Part shown: positions 1 to 8,498 of the stretch, one piece after another
Layout of the letters: every line of letters starts with the position of its first letter
How positions within the stretch are numbered: position 1 is the stretch's first letter
NCBI GenBank assembly: GCA_007136055.1
Contig: SLHT01000038.1
Span: 1-16,304, forward strand
DNA from: Syntrophomonadaceae bacterium
Lineage (GTDB): Bacteria; Bacillota; Dethiobacteria; DTU022
Direction of reading: 5' to 3'
Length of the DNA stretch: 16,304 bases
The notes under the pieces: generated by a model
The model's database searches: none
What the model saw: the letters and a program-made list of their open reading frames with translations, nothing else
What the model was told of the DNA's origin: nothing
Program-made: the position numbers and the translations under genes

Positions 1-92
1 ATCGGGACAGGGGGACAGGTCATCTGTCCCACCAGATATAGCCATTATAAGTAAATAATGGTGGGACAGATGACCTGTCCCCCTGTCCCGAT
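1..92. repeat. Perfect 34-bp inverted repeat made of GGGACAG units
   Basis: Bases 1-34 are the exact reverse complement of bases 59-92, with a 24-base AT-rich loop (35-58). Each arm has internal structure: GGGACAG occurs at 4-10 and 12-18, with its complement CTGTCCC at 24-30; the mirror set is at 63-69, 75-81 and 83-89. A single arm can therefore fold into a small hairpin and the whole element into one 34-bp stem. It lies directly downstream of the minus-strand ATPase gene, and its outermost base (92) is the last base of that gene's TAA stop. There is no T-tract after the stem, so it is not a classic intrinsic terminator, though it could stop or stabilise the transcript. The left arm starts at the window edge and may continue outside. 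A dispersed REP- or MITE-like element is the likeliest identity (inference). Confidence 0.85.
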
Positions 93-2413
93 TAGGTAAT
101 TTTTACCTCTTGAACTTCTCCCCGGGTTATTTTTTCCCGAAGGGCTGCTTTTATCTCGCCCTTGGCGCTGAAGTAGAGGATTTGCCAGCCTTCAGCGTTG
201 ATGGTGAAGAGCATGTCTAAGAGCAGTTTTAATCTTGCCGGGTCGGCCTTAATGAAGGGGTCGTCGAGGATGAAGAAGCCTTTACTGCCTGCGAGCAGTT
301 TTTCTCCTAAAGCCAGCCTGATAGAAAAGTAAAGCTGATCAAAAGCACCGCCAGAAAGCTGGTAAGCGTTGAGTTCAGTGCTGTCAGCACGGACAACCTT
401 GATCACGTTTTCCCCGCTTTCAAAAACTACTTCCCTGTAGAAACCGCCTGTAATCTGGCAGAAATAATCGCTAACCGGATTATCGGAACCAAAGAGATCA
501 GTAACTTTTTCTTCTTCTTGCTGTCCGATAGAGGTAAGGATGTCAAGAACTATCTCCGCGTTTGTTTTATTGTCTTTCTGAAACTGGAGCCATTTTCCGA
601 TTTTTTGATGCAGGGCTTCCAGATCGACAGTGGTCTGACAGAGCAGGCTGCTTTCTTCGTCAGCCTGCAGCAATTCGTTGGCCTCTTTTTCAATATCGCG
701 CAGCTGCTCGCTGCGATCCTGCATTTTTTCAGCCAATTCTTTTGCATCCCGATCGTGTTTTTCTTTCTGTGCACTGAAGCTGGCATGCTTACTTTGATCA
801 TAAGACAATCCTTTTGCTGCGCCCGAGTATTCCTGCAGTTTGGCTACTTGTTCCTGCCAGAATGAAATGCGAGCCTCTTCGGAGTACAGGTCATCGCCCC
901 GCCCGAAATGACTGCCCAGGATACCATGGTGTTTATTAATTTCACTTTTAAGCTGATCTTTGCGGTTCAGGACCGCGCTGTATTCTTGAAAAGTTTCCAG
1001 GCCAGCTTTACGGCGGACCAAATTGATATCTTCTTCTGCTGCTTTTATCCTGCGCAGTTTTTCTTCGCGTTCGGTCCGCAGCCGCTCTTCTTCTTTTTGC
1101 TGCCATTCAAGCCATTTTTCGGCATCGTTGAATTGGTCTTCTTTAGCAGAAAGTTTATTTCTCATCCCATGTAAACCGGATTGAACCGCCTGGATATGAT
1201 CTGCTGGAAGTCCCATTTTTCCGGCTTCACTGCATACCCGCGCTTCAATTTCCGCCAGCCGGCTCTTTGTTTTGAGATAGACATGCTTATTTACGGCCAA
1301 CAGGACAGTCAGAATCACGGATACAATCAAAAAAGAAGCTATCCACCATGAGGGCTGAAAGATTAAACCGGTTAAGCTTATGATCATAACCAGTGCTGAG
1401 ACAAGGATGGTACGATTGTAAAGTGCAGAGTTTGCCAACACAGCCTGACGGTGCAGGTCAATTTTTTTCTGTTCATATTTGGCCAGCCCTGACTCTATTT
1501 TTTCAGCCGCTGCAGCTGTTTCCTGCCTGACTTTTTTATAAAGTCGTTTCTTTTCGTTAAAACTGCTACGTGCCGACCGGAAGGTTTCTTTATGTGCTGC
1601 AATCTCTACTTCGAAACGTTTGAGGTCGCCACGATAGTGTTCGAGGCTTGCTTCGGCCCGCTGCCAGGCTTCATAATTATCCTGGCTGTAATCTTCCAGT
1701 TTTTCAACTTCTACAAGGGCGCTACCAAGCTGCTTTAAAGCCTCCGCCCCTTTCTCATAGATCTCCCTGTTTTGAGCAGCCTGGTAAAGGTGGATTTGTT
1801 TTGCTGCAACATTTCTCTGTGCTTTCAGCTCAGCCAGCTTTTCTTCAAAATGGCTGAAACCTTCTTCCTGCAGTTGCGTAAACAGCTGTCCAACTCTTTC
1901 ATCCAAGTTGAGGGCCTTCTTGATTTTATCTTTGAGTTTCAGGGGAGCTGTGTTCAGATATTCGCCACCCGCAGTGATCCCGCCAAGTTCACAAATTTTG
2001 CTTTTCAGTTTCTCAATTTCTCCTAACCGCAGTCCCGTCAGGCGGTTGGTAATATCACGGTAAAATATTTTTTCATCACTAATCGACAGGTCACTGTCAC
2101 GAATAACAAATATGTTGGCAAATTCAGCAGGGCTAAGGTTAAAATGATCTTCAACTGTTCCCGCTTCCGGAAGCTTAATTTCTTTTCGAAAGTCATCTTC
2201 GATGATCAGGTAGCCTTCGGGGTTTTCATCAACCCTTTTTATGCCTTTAAACAATTTAACCCCTTTTCCCAGCAGCATCCTGAGCAGGGCGTCTATAGTA
2301 AGTGTTTTACCTTCTTCATTGGGCCCAAAAAAAAGATTAAAAGGACTGATCTTTTTAAGTCCGCTGTCAGGCAGGGGGCCGTAGCGCCTGATCATAAATT
2401 CCTTCAGATTCAT
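92..2413 (-). CDS. YhaN-like AAA/ABC-type ATPase with central membrane segments (SbcC/Rad50-related)
   Basis: This 773-residue protein has split ABC-type ATPase motifs at its two ends. The Walker A motif GPNEEGKT is at residues 30-37, the signature LSGG at 686-689 and the Walker B FFILDDPF at 713-720. Between them lie long charged, coiled-coil-like stretches (about 180-330 and 385-600), broken by two hydrophobic helices near 335-353 and 357-374. This plan fits the YhaN family rather than soluble SbcC, and suggests membrane association. It is shorter than the B. subtilis YhaN I recall (over 900 residues), the difference falling in the coiled coil; both ATPase halves are intact. The ATG overlaps the stop of the upstream metallophosphoesterase by four bases (ATGA), implying translational coupling and a shared complex. 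By analogy with SbcCD it should act in DNA end processing or repair, but YhaN itself is poorly characterised. Confidence 0.8.
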   Translation of the reverse strand: MNLKEFMIRRYGPLPDSGLKKISPFNLFFGPNEEGKTLTIDALLRMLLGKGVKLFKGIKRVDENPEGYLIIEDDFRKEIKLPEAGTVEDHFNLSPAEFANIFVIRDSDLSISDEKIFYRDITNRLTGLRLGEIEKLKSKICELGGITAGGEYLNTAPLKLKDKIKKALNLDERVGQLFTQLQEEGFSHFEEKLAELKAQRNVAAKQIHLYQAAQNREIYEKGAEALKQLGSALVEVEKLEDYSQDNYEAWQRAEASLEHYRGDLKRFEVEIAAHKETFRSARSSFNEKKRLYKKVRQETAAAAEKIESGLAKYEQKKIDLHRQAVLANSALYNRTILVSALVMIISLTGLIFQPSWWIASFLIVSVILTVLLAVNKHVYLKTKSRLAEIEARVCSEAGKMGLPADHIQAVQSGLHGMRNKLSAKEDQFNDAEKWLEWQQKEEERLRTEREEKLRRIKAAEEDINLVRRKAGLETFQEYSAVLNRKDQLKSEINKHHGILGSHFGRGDDLYSEEARISFWQEQVAKLQEYSGAAKGLSYDQSKHASFSAQKEKHDRDAKELAEKMQDRSEQLRDIEKEANELLQADEESSLLCQTTVDLEALHQKIGKWLQFQKDNKTNAEIVLDILTSIGQQEEEKVTDLFGSDNPVSDYFCQITGGFYREVVFESGENVIKVVRADSTELNAYQLSGGAFDQLYFSIRLALGEKLLAGSKGFFILDDPFIKADPARLKLLLDMLFTINAEGWQILYFSAKGEIKAALREKITRGEVQEVKIT

Positions 2414-3483
2414 GATTGCACCGTCCTGAAAGCACTGATCAGCATTTCTTTAACCTGTTCTTTCTGTTCCGGCAAATAATCTTTTTCAGCAAGCTTTTCC
2501 AGGAACTTTCTAAAGAGGTCATCTTCAAAAATGTGCTGAACATCGGTAAATTTTATGACGGGTTGTTCGGCAAAGCGTTCCCCAACCCTGCTTCTTACTT
2601 CTTCTACCAGTTCACTTTCGGTCAGATCGAAAGCTGAACCGTTGAAAAGACCTTCCACGGTAAGAAATATTTTTGCCCGGGGATGGATGCTCTTTAACTT
2701 TTGGTCAAGAACTTTCAGGGGGTCATCCCGACCGAAGGGATCAAGATCTATAACCAGTTCTTCATAATGGTAAGTGTCAAGCGGAATTTCAAGCGGATCT
2801 TCGCCCACAGTAACCAGGTTAGCTTTCCTGACCCCTGTTTCACGCCTGGTTACAGCAACAGGGGAACCGGGGTAGGTAAACAATCCCCCTCCGGGCAGCT
2901 TCCAGCTGGTATAGCGGGAGTGGAAATGACCTGCCAAAACATGCTGCAGGGGCAGGGGCTCGAAATAGGAAAGCCTGGACGGCATGTAGCGTATATTACC
3001 TTCGTCACCCATATCTTCTCGGGGAAAAAAAGCATCAAGCAGCTCGCCGTGGAATAAAAGGTAGTTGTCCTGATCGGGATTCATCCGGTCAGCCATTTCC
3101 CGCAGGCGGCTGACCAACTTTTCTCCACTAATCCGCTCATAGGGCAATCCCCATATAACTGTATCTTTTAAACAAACAGGTTCTTCCCAGTTATTGATTA
3201 CAGAAACATTTTCTCCAAAGTAAAGTCCGCTGCGGTAAGCCTTGTGGTCATGATTTCCCGGAAGGATAACGGTCTGAAAGTCTCCACTGTCAATTGAAAC
3301 GCGTAACCTGCTTCTTAACTTTTCTGCTTCAGTATGGTGATCAAAAAGGTCACCTGATATAACCAGCGCGGATACTTTATGCTGCCTTGACAGGCTGACC
3401 AGTTCATCGAGGGCGGCCCAGCGTTCTTCATTTTTTTCTGTAAGGTGCAAGTCAGCTGTGTGCAGTACAGACAAAGATTTCAT
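2410..3483 (-). CDS. SbcD/YhaO-like metallophosphoesterase (putative DNA exonuclease)
   Basis: A 357-residue calcineurin-like phosphoesterase of the SbcD/Mre11 class. The metal-binding motifs appear in family order: D11-L-H13, GDLFD at 44-48, GNHD at 76-79, a histidine in LLFHGE (H145) and GHFH at 185-188. The N-terminus (VLHTADLHL) is typical of this nuclease family, which uses two metal ions to cut DNA. The C-terminal third, after about residue 240, would be the capping or partner-binding region. The ATG is preceded by a purine-rich AGAGGAGAG that lies very close to it, so the start is probable rather than certain. The next gene, a YhaN-like ATPase, overlaps it by four bases; nuclease plus ATPase is the SbcCD/Mre11-Rad50 arrangement and resembles B. 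subtilis yhaO-yhaN. The assignment to YhaO rather than SbcD rests mainly on that partner. Confidence 0.85.
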   Translation of the reverse strand: MKSLSVLHTADLHLTEKNEERWAALDELVSLSRQHKVSALVISGDLFDHHTEAEKLRSRLRVSIDSGDFQTVILPGNHDHKAYRSGLYFGENVSVINNWEEPVCLKDTVIWGLPYERISGEKLVSRLREMADRMNPDQDNYLLFHGELLDAFFPREDMGDEGNIRYMPSRLSYFEPLPLQHVLAGHFHSRYTSWKLPGGGLFTYPGSPVAVTRRETGVRKANLVTVGEDPLEIPLDTYHYEELVIDLDPFGRDDPLKVLDQKLKSIHPRAKIFLTVEGLFNGSAFDLTESELVEEVRSRVGERFAEQPVIKFTDVQHIFEDDLFRKFLEKLAEKDYLPEQKEQVKEMLISAFRTVQS

Positions 3484-3513
3484 CTCTCCTCTATCCTATT
3501 TTAAAATGATTCA

Positions 3514-3532
3514 GGGGCGATTATTTCGCCCC
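3514..3532 (-). terminator. Possible weak terminator or processing hairpin between membrane protein and nuclease genes
   Basis: GGGGCGA (3514-3520) and TCGCCCC (3526-3532) form a perfect 7-bp GC-rich stem with a five-base loop. On the minus strand the stem is followed after seven bases by a short TTTT run, not by a proper T-tract. It sits 34 bases after the stop of the membrane-protein gene and about 30 bases before the start of the metallophosphoesterase gene. It could lower expression of the nuclease-ATPase pair relative to purA, or mark an RNA processing site. The stem is clear; the role is guessed. Confidence 0.4.
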
Positions 3533-3566
3533 CGCAGTACTAAAATTAAAAATATCCGGCGCTTTA

Positions 3567-4070
3567 TTACTTTTTCTTGATTCTTTTAAATATAAGATCG
3601 CCCCATAAAGCAAGCGCTATCAGCACAATGCCAAAAATGGTCATGCCCGCTGCGCCCTCCCAAAAGCGAGTGAAGGCAGTTTCAATATAAATGTCGGTTG
3701 AGGGGCCGACATAGCGCATGATATGCTCAGCCGATATCGAAACCATAACAACCAAAAGGAGAGTTATGACAAGACAAAGGACTCCAGGACCAAGAAAATT
3801 TCTGAACTTATGATCGATAAAGTAAAGAAAGATCACCATAAACCCAAACGAAGCGATACAAAGCCAAAATACGTTGTGAATTACCAGCGGTTGCAGGTTG
3901 GCATTAAATACTACCATTTCCCTCTGCAAGCCGGTAGCTTCGGTAACAATTAAACGGACGGTATCACGAGCCTGAACCCCAAATAGTGAAACAGTAAGGT
4001 AAGTTAAGAGCACTACCAGAGAAAAAAGAAAGCTAATCACTATTTTCACTGAAACCTTTAGACTGTGCAA
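3567..4070 (-). CDS. Hypothetical membrane protein with four predicted transmembrane helices
   Basis: I do not recognise this 167-residue protein. It has four hydrophobic segments, at about 9-31, 66-85, 94-114 and 139-158. A roughly 35-residue polar stretch follows the first and a 24-residue stretch the third. It ends in a lysine-rich tail (FKRIKKK), which suggests a cytoplasmic C-terminus. No catalytic or metal-binding motif is visible. If the N-terminus is also inside, the two long loops face outward. The start is TTG at 4068-4070, supported by GGGGAGG eight bases upstream. It lies 130 bases after purA and 83 bases before the metallophosphoesterase gene. It could be transcribed with purA, since no convincing terminator separates them, but its function cannot be told from either neighbour. 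It looks genuinely coding: a long hydrophobic pattern and a good ribosome-binding site. Confidence 0.75.
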   Translation of the reverse strand: MHSLKVSVKIVISFLFSLVVLLTYLTVSLFGVQARDTVRLIVTEATGLQREMVVFNANLQPLVIHNVFWLCIASFGFMVIFLYFIDHKFRNFLGPGVLCLVITLLLVVMVSISAEHIMRYVGPSTDIYIETAFTRFWEGAAGMTIFGIVLIALALWGDLIFKRIKKK

Positions 4071-4090
4071 ACACTGTTCCTCCCCATCTA

Positions 4091-4105
4091 TTAGAGTATC
4101 TCTAA
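4091..4105. repeat. Short palindrome upstream of the membrane-protein gene
   Basis: TTAGAG and CTCTAA flank a three-base TAT centre, giving a perfect 6-bp inverted repeat. It lies just upstream of the GGGGAGG ribosome-binding site of the minus-strand membrane-protein gene. It could be an operator or a small RNA hairpin that affects translation. I found no convincing sigma-A promoter in the 4071-4200 gap, so the role is open. A palindrome of this size can occur by chance. Confidence 0.3.
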
Positions 4106-4200
4106 AGAATCCAAACAGGTATCGTGTGAATATTAGAAATTAAATAATTCATTCGACCGCCATAAGCAATAATCCTTCCTGTAATTAAATTTTTTTTCGG

Positions 4201-5514
4201 CTAAGGGACAATCCAGGACTCTAAACTTGAATCCTGACAGGTAATTGTCTGTGAGCGGTCAGGGCCTACTGAAACCAGTTCAATTTTAACCCCAACATTT
4301 TCCTCCAGCGCTTTCAGGAAGTGCCTGGCTGCAGCGGGCAGGTCTTGGAACCTGCGAACCCGTGAAATATCTTCATCCCAACCCGAATATGTTTCATAAA
4401 CAGGAGTGCACTCTTTCAGTTCTTCGATACTGCCCGGAAAGTTGTTTGTTTCCGCCCCACTGCAGCTGTAAGCAACGGCCATATTAACTGTATCCATACC
4501 ACTTAACACATCAAGCTTGGTTACAGCCAGTCCGGTCAGCCCGTTTACCATCGCAGCATAGCGAGCAATAACAGAATCAAACCAACCGCAACGCCGCGGG
4601 CGGCCTGTGGTCGTTCCGAATTCATTGCCGCGCTCCCTGAGTTGTTCGCCGGCCTCGGAGCGATCTTCTGTGGGGAAAGGCCCTTCCCCTACCCTTGTTG
4701 TATATGCCTTAATCACTCCCAAGACCTGGCTGATGTGCTGCGGCCCCACACCGTTGCCTGTAGCAGCGGCGGCTGCTACAGTAGATGATGAAGTGACATA
4801 AGGGTACGTTCCGTGATCAATGTCAAGCAGGGCTCCCTGTGCTCCTTCGAATAAAACTTTTTTGCCTGCGGTTAAATTTTCAATCAAAAGCAGCGAACCA
4901 TCTGTAACCAGAGGTCCCAGTCTTTCGAGGGCGGGGCAGTAAAGCTCAAAGAGTTCATCTAAATCATAGCCTTTATGATTATAGATTTCTTTTAAAATAC
5001 GGTTTTGCAAAGGCAGTATATCGGCCAATCTTTCACGAAAGCGCTCAAAGCCGGTCATATCTACAGCCCTGATCCCACGGCGCATAACCTTATCGGCATA
5101 AGCCGGGCCGATACCACGTCCCGTAGTGCCAATTTTTTTTTCGCCTAATAACTCTTCATTGGCTTCATCAAGGTCTTTATGATAGGCCATGTTTAAATGC
5201 GCTTTACCGCTAATATAGAGCTTCGAAGTATCAATTCCCCGCTTTTCGAGCTCAAAGAGTTCTTCAACCAACACCAGTGGATCGACAACCATTCCGTTAC
5301 CCAGCAGACACAGAGTCCCCGCATTTAAAATTCCTGAAGGGACGTGATGCAGTTTGAAAATATTCGCGCCGTAAACAACAGTGTGGCCGGCATTGTTGCC
5401 CCCCTGAAAACGGGCAACTATATCAGCCTTGCTGGCCAGGTAGTCAATAACTTTACCCTTGCCTTCATCACCCCACTGGGCCCCGACTACAGCCACACTT
5501 TTACTTTTATCCAT
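4201..5514 (-). CDS. purA: Adenylosuccinate synthetase
   Basis: PurA joins IMP and aspartate using GTP to give adenylosuccinate, the first step from IMP to AMP, in the cytosol. The 437-residue protein has the usual length and all landmarks. The P-loop-like WGDEGKGK is at residues 14-21 and carries the catalytic aspartate (D16). NNAGHT at 40-45 has the catalytic histidine (H44). Further on come GTTGRGIGPAY, the GTTTGRPRRCGW block and the C-terminal VGPDRSQTI guanine-binding stretch. The ATG follows the gatB stop by 11 bases, with an AGGCGGTG-like ribosome-binding site in the gap, so it is the fourth gene of the gatCAB operon. I see no purine riboswitch or PurR-box pair next to it; control probably comes from the operon promoter and leader upstream of gatC. 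Intact. Confidence 0.97.
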   Translation of the reverse strand: MDKSKSVAVVGAQWGDEGKGKVIDYLASKADIVARFQGGNNAGHTVVYGANIFKLHHVPSGILNAGTLCLLGNGMVVDPLVLVEELFELEKRGIDTSKLYISGKAHLNMAYHKDLDEANEELLGEKKIGTTGRGIGPAYADKVMRRGIRAVDMTGFERFRERLADILPLQNRILKEIYNHKGYDLDELFELYCPALERLGPLVTDGSLLLIENLTAGKKVLFEGAQGALLDIDHGTYPYVTSSSTVAAAAATGNGVGPQHISQVLGVIKAYTTRVGEGPFPTEDRSEAGEQLRERGNEFGTTTGRPRRCGWFDSVIARYAAMVNGLTGLAVTKLDVLSGMDTVNMAVAYSCSGAETNNFPGSIEELKECTPVYETYSGWDEDISRVRRFQDLPAAARHFLKALEENVGVKIELVSVGPDRSQTITCQDSSLESWIVP

Positions 5515-5525
5515 ACCAGCACCGC

Positions 5526-6965
5526 CTATCCTCGACTGATTTTCTCTTTCAATATTTGATTTACCTCACCGGGATCGGCCCTGCCACCGCTTCGCGCCAA
5601 TACTCTGCCCACCAAGAAAGCAATAGCTTTATCCTTACCCTGTCGGTAGTTTTCAACCGCCCCGGGGTTTTCGTCAATAACTTTTTCTACCAGGGGCAGC
5701 AGTTGTTCATCACCTGAAATGCGCCCCAGCCCTTTTTTCTGAACCATTATCTGCGGACTTGTGCCCTTTAATATCATCTCGTTAAGAAGATCCTTGGCAA
5801 CAGGGCGGTTAATTTCCCCAGCATCGAGCAGAGCAAGCAGTTCGATAAATTGTTGCGGGTCAACCTCTTCTACCGTTTTACCGCTTTCACGCAAATAGTA
5901 CAGCAGGTCACCCTGAACCCACTTAGCCAGATTTTTATAGTCACTATATTTTCCGGCAGCCTCTTCAAAAAAATCTCCGAGAGAACGGTTAACAGTAAAT
6001 AGGGCCGCTTCACTGCTGTCCAAGCCGAACTGCTCTTTTAAGCGTTCCCGGCGGGCTGCAGGAAGCTCGGGCAGAGCAGCGGATATTTCTTTTATTAAGT
6101 TATCTTCTAAAATCAAGGGCAGTAAATCAGGCTCGGGGAAATAACGATAATCCGATGACCCTTCTTTACTGCGCAGTGGAATAGTCAGTTTTTTTTCTTC
6201 GTCCCAGTGACGGGTTTCCTGGGTGATAGTACCCCCTGCAACCAAAATTTCTGCCTGTCTCCTGGCTTCAAAATTTAAGGCCAACTCAACGGAACGGAAA
6301 GAGTTCATATTTTTTACTTCAGCCTTAGTCCCGAGCTTATCTGAGCCACTCGGGCGCAGCGAGATATTTGCATCGCAGCGTAGTGAACCTTCTTCCATTC
6401 TACAGTCAGAAGCACCCGAGTAAAGCAAAATAGAGCGCAGATCTTCCAGGAAAAGGCGCGCTTCACGACCGCAAGTAATATCGGGGGCGGTAACTATTTC
6501 GAGCAGGGGAATTCCTGCTCGATTATAATCGACCAGTGAATAATCAGAACCTATGATCGATTCGCCTGAATGGATCAACTTGCCGGCTTCTTCTTCTAAA
6601 TGCACTCTTTCTAATTTTATGTTTCGATAGTTACCGTCAGTTTCGATCCGGAGGTAACCGCCTTTAGCCAGCGGTTGATCATACTGCGAAATCTGATAAG
6701 CCTTCGGGAGGTCGGGGTAAAAATAGTTTTTTCGATCAAAGCGGCTTTTCAACTGGACATTACTGTTCAAGACCAGGGCTGCGGTAACAGCCAGCTCAAT
6801 CGCCCGTCGGTTAAAAGCCGGAAGACTTCCCGGCAGGCCAAGGCAAATCGGACAACAGTTAGTATTCGGTTCCTTCCCGAAAGTGGTACTACAACTACAA
6901 AAAAGCTTAGAGCATGTTTGCAGTTCCAGGTGAATTTCAAGGCCGATCACCACTTCATACTTCAT
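5526..6965 (-). CDS. gatB: Asp/Glu-tRNA amidotransferase subunit B
   Basis: GatB is the tRNA-binding and kinase subunit of GatCAB. It activates the side chain of Glu-tRNA(Gln) or Asp-tRNA(Asn) with ATP and receives ammonia from GatA. The 479-residue protein has the family N-terminus YEVVIGLEIHLEL and a cysteine cluster (CSKLFCSC, then CCPICLG) at about 18-42, consistent with the zinc site. The LRCDANISLRPSG signature is near 200, followed by KAEVKNMNSF. The C-terminal 150 residues form the helical YqeY-like tRNA-binding part. The ATG directly abuts the gatA stop (TAGATG) and its GGAGG ribosome-binding site lies inside the end of gatA, so the two are translationally coupled. Length and motifs are complete. 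Confidence 0.97.
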   Translation of the reverse strand: MKYEVVIGLEIHLELQTCSKLFCSCSTTFGKEPNTNCCPICLGLPGSLPAFNRRAIELAVTAALVLNSNVQLKSRFDRKNYFYPDLPKAYQISQYDQPLAKGGYLRIETDGNYRNIKLERVHLEEEAGKLIHSGESIIGSDYSLVDYNRAGIPLLEIVTAPDITCGREARLFLEDLRSILLYSGASDCRMEEGSLRCDANISLRPSGSDKLGTKAEVKNMNSFRSVELALNFEARRQAEILVAGGTITQETRHWDEEKKLTIPLRSKEGSSDYRYFPEPDLLPLILEDNLIKEISAALPELPAARRERLKEQFGLDSSEAALFTVNRSLGDFFEEAAGKYSDYKNLAKWVQGDLLYYLRESGKTVEEVDPQQFIELLALLDAGEINRPVAKDLLNEMILKGTSPQIMVQKKGLGRISGDEQLLPLVEKVIDENPGAVENYRQGKDKAIAFLVGRVLARSGGRADPGEVNQILKEKISRG

Positions 6966-8447
6966 CTAGACCTCTCCTCCCTCAGGAAGCTTTACCCGCG
7001 GACGCAGGGGCAGGTAATCCCGATTCTGCTCCAGGAAACCAGCCACCTTGAGCAGTAAACCTTCCCTGAATGGAGGGGCTGCCAGCTGCATGCCCAGAGG
7101 CAAACCATCCGAACTGATACCACAGGGAACAGAAAGTGAAGGCACTCCGGCCAGAGCGTCAGTTATGTTACATATGTCAGAGAGGTACATCTGCAGGGGA
7201 TCTTCGGTTTTTTCGCCAATCTTAAATGCAGGCGTAGGAGTGGTAGCCCCGACCAGGATATCGAAACGCTTGAAGGCTGTTTCATAATCACGGCGAATCA
7301 GGGTCCGCACCTTCATGGCTTGCAGGTAGTAAGCATCATAATAACCGGCACTTAAAGCATACGTGCCGATCATGATCCTGCGTTTAACCTCGGGACCAAA
7401 TCCCCTTCCCCTGGTGGCGCTAAACATAGCTTCGATGTTATCTCCCCCGGAATTATAGCCGTAGCGGACACCGTCGTAGCGACCGAGATTTGAGCTGGCT
7501 TCCGAAGGGGCAATCAGGTAATAGGCGCCCAGACCGTAGTCTGTCAGTGGCAGCGATACATCATCGACATCGGCCCCGTTATCTTTTAGCAGCGCTACTG
7601 ATTTCATTACGGCAGCAGTTATCTGCGGATCAAAGCTTTCGGACACATTCTGCTTGATCACGCCAACCCTTAATTTCTTAACATCTTCTTCCGGGTGCAC
7701 TGTGTAATCATGCACGGCTTCGGAAAGAGAAGTTGAATCGAGCGAATCGTAACCCGAGATAACATTCATGAGCATAGCGCTGTCCTGCGCGGTCAGAGAA
7801 AGCGGACCGATTTGATCAAGCGATGAAGCAAAGGCAATCAGTCCATAACGTGACACACGTCCGTAGGTGGGCCGCAGGCCGGTCAGACCGCATAGGGAAG
7901 CCGGCTGACGGATTGAGCCGCCGGTATCGGATCCAAGGGCCAGTGGCGCCATGCCTGTAGATACGGCTACAGCAGACCCGCCGCTTGAACCACCGGGAAC
8001 TCTTTCCAGGTCCCAGGGGTTACGGGTAGGATAAAAAGCAGAGTTCTCGGTGGAAGAGCCCATCGCAAATTCATCCATATTTGTTTTCCCCAGCAGGGGC
8101 ATCCCCAACCGCCTTATGGTTTCGACAACCGTAGCGTCGTAAGGGGGGATATAGTTTTCTAAAACACGTGAGGCACAAGTTGTTCGCAAGCCCTGAGTGC
8201 TGATATTATCTTTTACGGCAATGGGCACCCCGGCCAGGGGATGAAGTTTTTCCCCGCCCACTCTTCTATTATCAACAGCATTTGCCATATCAAGGGCCAT
8301 TGCCGGGGTATGGGTAATAAATGATTTCACATAGGGCTCAACAAGTTCAATGCGATCCAAAAAACTCTGTACTACTTCAACTGAACTGACTTCCTTCTTC
8401 TGGAGCAGCATGCTAAGGTTTGCTGCTGTCTGTTCGTATAGCTTCAT
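6966..8447 (-). CDS. gatA: Asp/Glu-tRNA amidotransferase subunit A
   Basis: GatA is the amidase subunit of GatCAB. It hydrolyses glutamine and passes ammonia to GatB. It shows the amidase-signature Ser-cisSer-Lys triad: K79 in GVPIAVKDN, S154 in GGSSGGS and S178 in GSDTGGSIRQP. These numbers, counted from the ATG at 8445-8447, equal those I know for S. aureus GatA, which supports this start. The frame is open nine codons further to a TTG at 8474, but that codon has no ribosome-binding site, whereas AGAGGT lies six bases before the ATG. The product is 493 residues, normal for the family. It follows gatC after about 50 bases and abuts gatB. No key residue is missing. Confidence 0.96.
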   Translation of the reverse strand: MKLYEQTAANLSMLLQKKEVSSVEVVQSFLDRIELVEPYVKSFITHTPAMALDMANAVDNRRVGGEKLHPLAGVPIAVKDNISTQGLRTTCASRVLENYIPPYDATVVETIRRLGMPLLGKTNMDEFAMGSSTENSAFYPTRNPWDLERVPGGSSGGSAVAVSTGMAPLALGSDTGGSIRQPASLCGLTGLRPTYGRVSRYGLIAFASSLDQIGPLSLTAQDSAMLMNVISGYDSLDSTSLSEAVHDYTVHPEEDVKKLRVGVIKQNVSESFDPQITAAVMKSVALLKDNGADVDDVSLPLTDYGLGAYYLIAPSEASSNLGRYDGVRYGYNSGGDNIEAMFSATRGRGFGPEVKRRIMIGTYALSAGYYDAYYLQAMKVRTLIRRDYETAFKRFDILVGATTPTPAFKIGEKTEDPLQMYLSDICNITDALAGVPSLSVPCGISSDGLPLGMQLAAPPFREGLLLKVAGFLEQNRDYLPLRPRVKLPEGGEV

Positions 8448-8498
8448 GTTAAACCTCTTTTCTATCAATACCAACAGAGAGTCACTTATGCTGACCGG

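Noticed and set aside
1..92. CRISPR repeat pair or classic rho-independent terminator
   Set aside because: The two copies are inverted, not direct, with only one spacer-like loop, and no T-tract follows the stem on either strand.
2144..2479. Plus-strand open frame of 111 codons across the ATPase/nuclease junction
   Set aside because: Both minus-strand genes here are supported by catalytic motifs, and the frame encodes an unstructured Phe/Cys/Lys-rich product with no ribosome-binding site that I could see.
8445..8474. Longer gatA start at the TTG at 8474
   Set aside because: It lacks a ribosome-binding site, and the ATG at 8447 gives exact family numbering of the K79/S154/S178 triad.
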